A DNA stretch of 18,305 nt from Bacteroidales bacterium (GTDB lineage: Bacteria; Bacteroidota; Bacteroidia; Bacteroidales; Dysgonomonadaceae), in assembly GCA_012841425.1 (NCBI GenBank), contig DUUR01000170.1, forward strand, positions 1-18,305, given 5' to 3'. Numbering within the stretch: the first letter of the stretch is position 1; each line of letters begins with the position of its first letter. Position numbers and translations under genes: made by a program. This document shows positions 13,722-18,305 of the stretch, in pieces. The notes under the pieces are model-generated. The model did not search any database. It was given only the letters and a program-made list of their open reading frames with translations, and was not told the origin of the DNA.

Positions 13722-16073
13722 TTAAAGTTGATTTTTAATTTTCGAATAAAAATTTCCCATTACCACTTCTACCGAAAAATCTAAAGCTTCTTCAGAAGTT
13801 AGTTGTTTGCTCCAGTTAACACGTTGTGAGCTATTACTTCCCTTCCCTTTATTGTTATACTCTAAGTACCTTACTGTCTTCTCGTTTTCGATACTATTCC
13901 AATTATTCCATCCAAGTGGATTAATTTCAGCAGGAAGAACAGTATTCATTAATAAAGTCATAGCATATGGTCGCCATGGCCTTCCAAGGTAAACCGATGT
14001 TACTCCATCTGAAACGCTAACACTGCAGTTGTTGAATATATAACCATACTCTACATCTTTTGGGGTGCTTGCGGCTGTTATATATGAGTTTTTCTTGCAC
14101 ATGATAGAACAGTTTTCAAACCATGCTGTTGATGGACCAAAAATGAAATCAGTTGTACCTTCAATATAACAATCTTGAAAATATAGTTTCGAATATACAC
14201 CACCAGTGTAAATTGTATCTTGATTTCCTAAGAACCTACAGTTTTTAAAAATTAATTGGTTCCCTTCGGTATGTAGCGCAACTGCCTGTGCAACCATAGG
14301 AGCATTGTTCTCAATTGTAATATTTTCAATTGTAATATCATTTCCTCTTATTTGCAAAGTGTAAGTTTGGAAAGTTCCCATATTATTGATTAGTGCATGA
14401 TCATTATTAGATATAATAGTTTTTTGCACGTCTTCTCCAACAATTCTCAGATCACTCAAGTGGTCATGAATTACAATTTTTTCGTAGTATATTCCTGCTT
14501 TAACTGATATAACATACGAGTAATCTGGATCGAATGCTCTAACAGAGTTTATAGCTTCCTGTACAGATTTAAAATCACCAGCTCCATCTTGTGCAACAAC
14601 AATTTTCTTTATAGATTTTGAATTAATTGATGTTGTCTCTTTCTCTGAGGTATCTTTGTTTATATTAGGGGTAAGATGATTAACCAAACTGTTGAGATAT
14701 ACCTCCAGATAGGTGTATCCATCAAAATTCAAATCATTTGCACTCTTGCCAGGGTGGTTTTTGCTGAGCCAACCATCTGGGATACCATCTTTATCACTAT
14801 CGGTAAATTCATTGTATACTTTATACACAGGCCACCCGCCAACATCTTCTTGACTGTCAATAAGTCCGTTTGTACTACCAGAAGAGCCCTCAAAAGCATA
14901 CGTGCCATTAATAACATCTTTAACGTAACGACTATCATGTATATCTCTTACAAGTGAAGCTCCTCCAAAACTAAGCACGTATTCAAATGCTTTATCCACA
15001 GAGTTTGTTGTAACTGGTAGTAATTGAAATTCCTTATCGGTAAGAATATCTTTCAATTTAACGTTAGGGGCATATTTTTCGAAAGTGGTTCCCATGTCAA
15101 TCCCACTTCTGTTATCATCGCTGATATCTGCATTGTTATGCATATAATTAGCATCGATATAAAAATGTCCATATATACCTGCAGGTTGGTTATTTTTACC
15201 ATCATCTGCATCGGGGTTTAATATTCTTCTCTTGGATGCATTGCCAGAAGCGGGTCCTGGTTTAAAATAATTGGCAACAATGTTATAGCTACCTCCTTCA
15301 CCTGCATAGATATTGTTTGCTCCCCAGTTGTAAATAACGTTGTTCCTGAAATCCACTCTCTCTAAGTCTGGTTCATTAGAATACCTGCTACCGCAAAAAC
15401 GAGGATTGCGACTATCATTATGAGCAATTAAATTATGGTGAAATGAAGCATTCTGACCACCCCAAATACCTCCATAACCATGTTTTCCCTTTGGGTGTAT
15501 TGAGTTAGTCAAACTTTCTGTGAGAAAGCACCATTGCATTGTGAAGTTTTTGTTGTCATAAAAAGAAGATAATTCATCCACTCCCCAGCTCATACTACAG
15601 TGATCAATAATTATATTCTCATTTCTATAGCCCGAGAGGGCATCAGCAGCCTGTTCGTGAGTATCTCCAAGGCGAAAACGAATAAAGCGGATAATTACAT
15701 TATTTGCACTAATGCTTGTTTCGTAATCACTTATGCAGATACCGTCACCCGGAGCCGATTGTCCCGCAATTGTAAGGTCGCCATTGTTGATTTTTAAAGG
15801 ACTCTTCAACCGTATTCGGCCAGAGATTTTAAAAAGTATTGTTCTAGCTCCTTTTTGTCTTATTGCCCACCGTAGTGTACCTGGTTCGCCATTATCTTCA
15901 AGTGATGTGACATATATTACCTTACCCCCTCTTCCTCCAGTCGTATACATTCCTGCGCCTTCGGCTCCTGGGAAAGCTGGTGTTTGTGTTACTAAAGAGG
16001 CTTCTGTAGCAGCATTTGCTTTCGAAAAAAGCATTGCTACTATCAAGATAAAAGTAATATGTCTTCTTGCCAT
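13722..16073 (-). CDS. Bifunctional pectate lyase (PL1) - pectin methylesterase (CE8)
   Basis: 783 residues with a signal peptide (MARRHITFILIVAMLFSKANA). Residues about 32-420 are a PL1 beta-helix with FPGAEGAGMYTTGGRGG, NENIIIDHCSMSW and HNDSRNPRFCGSRY. A calcium-loop segment DSDKDGIPDGW (425-435) and a polar linker (about 468-488) follow. Residues about 489-783 are a CE8 methylesterase with the expected catalytic set: Gln596 (AQAVAL), Asp619 (QDT), Asp642 (TDFIFG) and Arg698 (LGRPW), plus the GWNNW motif. One protein would remove methyl esters and then cut the exposed polygalacturonate. The fusion is continuous in one frame with no sign of frameshift. It lies 14 bp after the GH105 gene and 12 bp before the Gfo/Idh/MocA gene. 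Family calls are firm; location (secreted or periplasmic) is inferred. Confidence 0.94.
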   Translation of the reverse strand: MARRHITFILIVAMLFSKANAATEASLVTQTPAFPGAEGAGMYTTGGRGGKVIYVTSLEDNGEPGTLRWAIRQKGARTILFKISGRIRLKSPLKINNGDLTIAGQSAPGDGICISDYETSISANNVIIRFIRFRLGDTHEQAADALSGYRNENIIIDHCSMSWGVDELSSFYDNKNFTMQWCFLTESLTNSIHPKGKHGYGGIWGGQNASFHHNLIAHNDSRNPRFCGSRYSNEPDLERVDFRNNVIYNWGANNIYAGEGGSYNIVANYFKPGPASGNASKRRILNPDADDGKNNQPAGIYGHFYIDANYMHNNADISDDNRSGIDMGTTFEKYAPNVKLKDILTDKEFQLLPVTTNSVDKAFEYVLSFGGASLVRDIHDSRYVKDVINGTYAFEGSSGSTNGLIDSQEDVGGWPVYKVYNEFTDSDKDGIPDGWLSKNHPGKSANDLNFDGYTYLEVYLNSLVNHLTPNINKDTSEKETTSINSKSIKKIVVAQDGAGDFKSVQEAINSVRAFDPDYSYVISVKAGIYYEKIVIHDHLSDLRIVGEDVQKTIISNNDHALINNMGTFQTYTLQIRGNDITIENITIENNAPMVAQAVALHTEGNQLIFKNCRFLGNQDTIYTGGVYSKLYFQDCYIEGTTDFIFGPSTAWFENCSIMCKKNSYITAASTPKDVEYGYIFNNCSVSVSDGVTSVYLGRPWRPYAMTLLMNTVLPAEINPLGWNNWNSIENEKTVRYLEYNNKGKGSNSSQRVNWSKQLTSEEALDFSVEVVMGNFYSKIKNQL

Positions 16074-16087
16074 AATAAGTTGTTTTA

Positions 16088-17275
16088 CTATCTATCCAAC
16101 AAAATACTGGTCATAATAAATGGGCCAATTGCTTTAGGGTCATCATCTCTAACTGGCTCAGATATATAGTACTCGAAACTTCCGTCGCGATAAATTTTAT
16201 CTCCACCTAATCCTGCAACCGAACATACATCCGTTACAGATATTGTACCATCGTCGTTTTCCCTTATAAAACGGTTTACAAACTGATCAAAAGCAGTCTC
16301 TCCTTTTTCTAAATACTCTTTAGGGAGGTAGCCATTTTGTGCCCCTTTTACCCAAGTATATATGAACATTATCGATCCAGAAGATTCAAGATAGTTGCCT
16401 TCTCTATCCTGCAAGTTGGTCAACTGGTACCACATACCCGTTTGAGAATCGCGATAATTATCAATAGTAGCAGATATTTTATTAAGAATTTCTGTGATTT
16501 CACCTCTCTGCGGATGATCTAATGGCATAAATTCCAAAACATCTACCAATGCCATCATATACCAGCCAATACTCCTGGACCAAAAGTTTGGAGACTTACC
16601 AGTTATGGGGTCTGCCCAACGTTGTTCACGACTTTCATCCCATCCGTGATAGAGAAGCCCTGTTTCCTCATCAATTAAATCTTCGTATGCAGTTATAAGT
16701 TGCAATGCAACTTCATCAAACAGTTGAGGTTGATTAAAAGTCCTTCCATATTCTGCTAGAAATGGGCAAGCCATATACAGTCCATCAAGCCATACTTGGT
16801 GAGGATATATATTCTTATGCCAAAAACCACCATTAGAAATACGTGGATGAGTATCCATCTGACTCCTTAAAAGTTGAAGCGCCTTTAAATATTTTGGGTC
16901 TTGCGACTTCTCGTATACAGTGAAAAGGAATTTGCCTGGGTTGATATGATCAATATTATACCTTTCAAGATTATAAGTTTTAATTGTACCATCATCATTA
17001 ACCATTGTATCAGCATAGCTCAGAGCATAATCGAAATATATGTTGTTGCCAGTTTTCTCATATACTTTTGTGAATGCCTGCATTTCAAGACCATGTGTGT
17101 AATTCCACTTAATTTTGTCCATAAAATCTACCATCCAACTTTCAGGGTTTCTTTGTATCTCAGAGTCAGCCATTCTTATGTAATAGGGTTCAGTGTTATT
17201 TTTTTTCTGACCACTCTCGTTACATTGATATAGAATGGGGATTGCGAGCAACAAGATTAAAAATACTTTTTTCAT
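16088..17275 (-). CDS. Unsaturated glucuronyl/galacturonyl hydrolase, GH105 (GH88-like), lipoprotein
   Basis: 395 residues. The N-terminus MKKVFLILLLAIPILYQC is a lipoprotein signal with Cys18 as the anchor. The rest is an (alpha/alpha)6 barrel of the GH88/GH105 type. Asp164 in HQVWLDGLYM corresponds by eye to the general acid of the B. subtilis enzyme YteR, Asp109 lies in YNIDH, and His210 precedes GWDESREQRWAD. NFWSRSIGWYMMALVDVLE (about 220-238) is a further hallmark. It removes the 4,5-unsaturated uronic acid left at chain ends by lyases, releasing the compound that opens to 4-deoxy-5-keto-uronate, the KduI substrate. Preference for rhamnogalacturonan over homogalacturonan ends cannot be told from sequence. 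It lies 20 bp after the GH28 gene and 14 bp before the PL1-CE8 fusion. Confidence 0.92.
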   Translation of the reverse strand: MKKVFLILLLAIPILYQCNESGQKKNNTEPYYIRMADSEIQRNPESWMVDFMDKIKWNYTHGLEMQAFTKVYEKTGNNIYFDYALSYADTMVNDDGTIKTYNLERYNIDHINPGKFLFTVYEKSQDPKYLKALQLLRSQMDTHPRISNGGFWHKNIYPHQVWLDGLYMACPFLAEYGRTFNQPQLFDEVALQLITAYEDLIDEETGLLYHGWDESREQRWADPITGKSPNFWSRSIGWYMMALVDVLEFMPLDHPQRGEITEILNKISATIDNYRDSQTGMWYQLTNLQDREGNYLESSGSIMFIYTWVKGAQNGYLPKEYLEKGETAFDQFVNRFIRENDDGTISVTDVCSVAGLGGDKIYRDGSFEYYISEPVRDDDPKAIGPFIMTSILLDR

Positions 17276-17295
17276 ATTGATGGTAAACTTACAAA

Positions 17296-18305
17296 TTAAT
17301 TAAATTCAATTTCCTCTTTTTTCACATCACTTGCCACATTTACCTTATTTTCAGGTATCCCACTCAGATGCAGTTCAGAAGTATTAGCACCAGTAATTTT
17401 TGCAACTTCTGTATTATTGCTTACTTCAAAATTAAGATTGTCTGCATTAAAGTTCTTAACATTATTGAAAAGATAGGCTGGACCTACCTCTGGTACGATT
17501 GTAACATTTTTTAAATTGATGTCTTTAGACTCAGAAAATTCTGCACCGTAACGTGCTGTGATGAAAGCATTTTCTACATTAATGTTTTCAATATTCATCT
17601 CTGGTAAACCATTAAAAAACATTGCACGACGTGCATTTCTAGACACCAGATTTTTTACATATATGTTTTTGAAAACTGGTGTTTCTTCATTTACCGGGAA
17701 GGGAGTCTCACCTGTAGGTGTAGTATCACCATCTTCAAGTGACTCTGAAGCAGATTTTCCTCCATAAAACAGGTCAAATAAGAAAGAATCTGTTGCTATG
17801 TTAAACATGTATATGTCTGATATATAAATATTGTCAACTACACCACCACGGCCGCGGGTGCTCTTAAAGCGAAGGCCTACATCTGTTCCTAGAAATTGAC
17901 AATTCTTTACTGATATATTTTTTACTCCTCCCGACATTTCACTTCCAACAACAAATCCGCCGTGTCCTTGAAATACTTTACAGTTTTCTACAATTACATT
18001 CTCTGTTGGTCTACCACGTAACCTGCCCTCTTCATCTTTTCCTGATTTTATACAAATTCCATCATCCCCAACATCAAACATTGAATTTACGATAATGCTA
18101 TTTAGGCACGATTCAAGATCTAGCCCATCTCCATTTTGAGAATAACCAGGATTTCTAACAAATACACCATCTAGAATAACATTTTCACACATTAAGGGAT
18201 GAATATTCCATGCGGCAGAATTTTCAAAAAGAACTCCTTCCAATAAAACGTTTTTGCATTCAATAAAACTAACCATTACAGGACGAAGAAAGTCTTTTAT
18301 TTCAA
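17296..18305 (-). CDS. GH28 polygalacturonase-type hydrolase, 5' end outside window
   Basis: The frame is open to the window edge: the codons before the ATG at 18276 read EIKDFLRPV, and LRPVMVSFIECKNVLLEG is a typical internal GH28 stretch, so that ATG is not the start. About 336 residues remain; the N-terminal part is lost. All GH28 catalytic motifs are present (numbered from the Met at 18276): QNGDGLD (47-53), VGDDGICIKSG (69-79), GHGG (104-107) and RFK (136-138). The product is a parallel beta-helix that hydrolyses alpha-1,4-galacturonosyl bonds by inversion, internally or from chain ends; related GH28 enzymes act on rhamnogalacturonan or xylogalacturonan. It is the first gene visible in the degradative operon, so its promoter is outside the window. 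Confidence 0.92.
   Translation of the reverse strand, partial: EIKDFLRPVMVSFIECKNVLLEGVLFENSAAWNIHPLMCENVILDGVFVRNPGYSQNGDGLDLESCLNSIIVNSMFDVGDDGICIKSGKDEEGRLRGRPTENVIVENCKVFQGHGGFVVGSEMSGGVKNISVKNCQFLGTDVGLRFKSTRGRGGVVDNIYISDIYMFNIATDSFLFDLFYGGKSASESLEDGDTTPTGETPFPVNEETPVFKNIYVKNLVSRNARRAMFFNGLPEMNIENINVENAFITARYGAEFSESKDINLKNVTIVPEVGPAYLFNNVKNFNADNLNFEVSNNTEVAKITGANTSELHLSGIPENKVNVASDVKKEEIEFN

Noticed and set aside
15733-16116. 127-residue plus-strand open frame
   Set aside because: It is antisense to the N-terminal part of the PL1-CE8 gene and has no recognisable motif or leader.
1-18305. CRISPR array, insertion sequence, transposase, toxin-antitoxin or phage genes
   Set aside because: No regularly spaced repeat array and no protein with such signatures was seen. 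All long frames are explained by metabolic and envelope genes.

Overview
The window reads as chromosomal DNA of a Bacteroidota member, most likely Bacteroidales. The grounds are the AT-rich sequence, A-rich leaders without Shine-Dalgarno sites, Bacteroides-type promoters (-33 TTTG, 19-20 bp spacer, -7 TAnnTTTG-like), a GLPGLI-family protein, an outer-membrane barrel with a carboxypeptidase-regulatory-like N-terminus, and a pectin gene set typical of polysaccharide utilization loci. Species cannot be assigned by eye.

Layout. (1) 1-3008, plus strand: the 3' end of a GLPGLI-family gene, then, after one base, a TonB-receptor-like outer-membrane barrel gene. (2) 3009-3207: a gap between convergent genes holding an unusual 115-bp element of 11-bp-phased repeats inside a nested inverted repeat. 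(3) 3208-4101, minus strand: a 2-hydroxyacid-dehydrogenase-like gene whose usual catalytic residues look replaced. (4) 4159-4519: a tRNA(CAT) with its own promoter and terminator, then a strong hairpin that ends the pectin operon arriving from the other side. (5) 4520-10580, minus strand: kduI-kduD-DUF4861-kdgK-eda-exuT, in nearly the order of the pathway. (6) 10581-10805: promoter and operator-like palindrome for kduI, plus a second palindrome behind the upstream operon. (7) 10806-18305, minus strand: GH28 (cut by the window edge), GH105, a PL1-CE8 fusion, a Tat-exported Gfo/Idh/MocA protein and a PL1 lipoprotein.

How the genes work together (inference from families). The CE8 domain removes methyl esters from pectin, PL1 enzymes cut polygalacturonate by beta-elimination, GH28 hydrolyses saturated linkages, and GH105 removes the unsaturated terminal uronate. 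4-Deoxy-5-keto-uronate is isomerised by KduI, reduced by KduD to 2-keto-3-deoxygluconate, phosphorylated by KdgK and split by Eda to pyruvate and glyceraldehyde-3-phosphate. ExuT probably imports hexuronates. No SusC/SusD pair, no regulator, no KdgF and no genes of the saturated galacturonate branch (uxaC/B/A) are in the window. The most open questions are the DUF4861 lipoprotein set between kduD and kdgK, the exported Gfo/Idh/MocA protein set among the lyases, and the phased repeat at 3061-3175.
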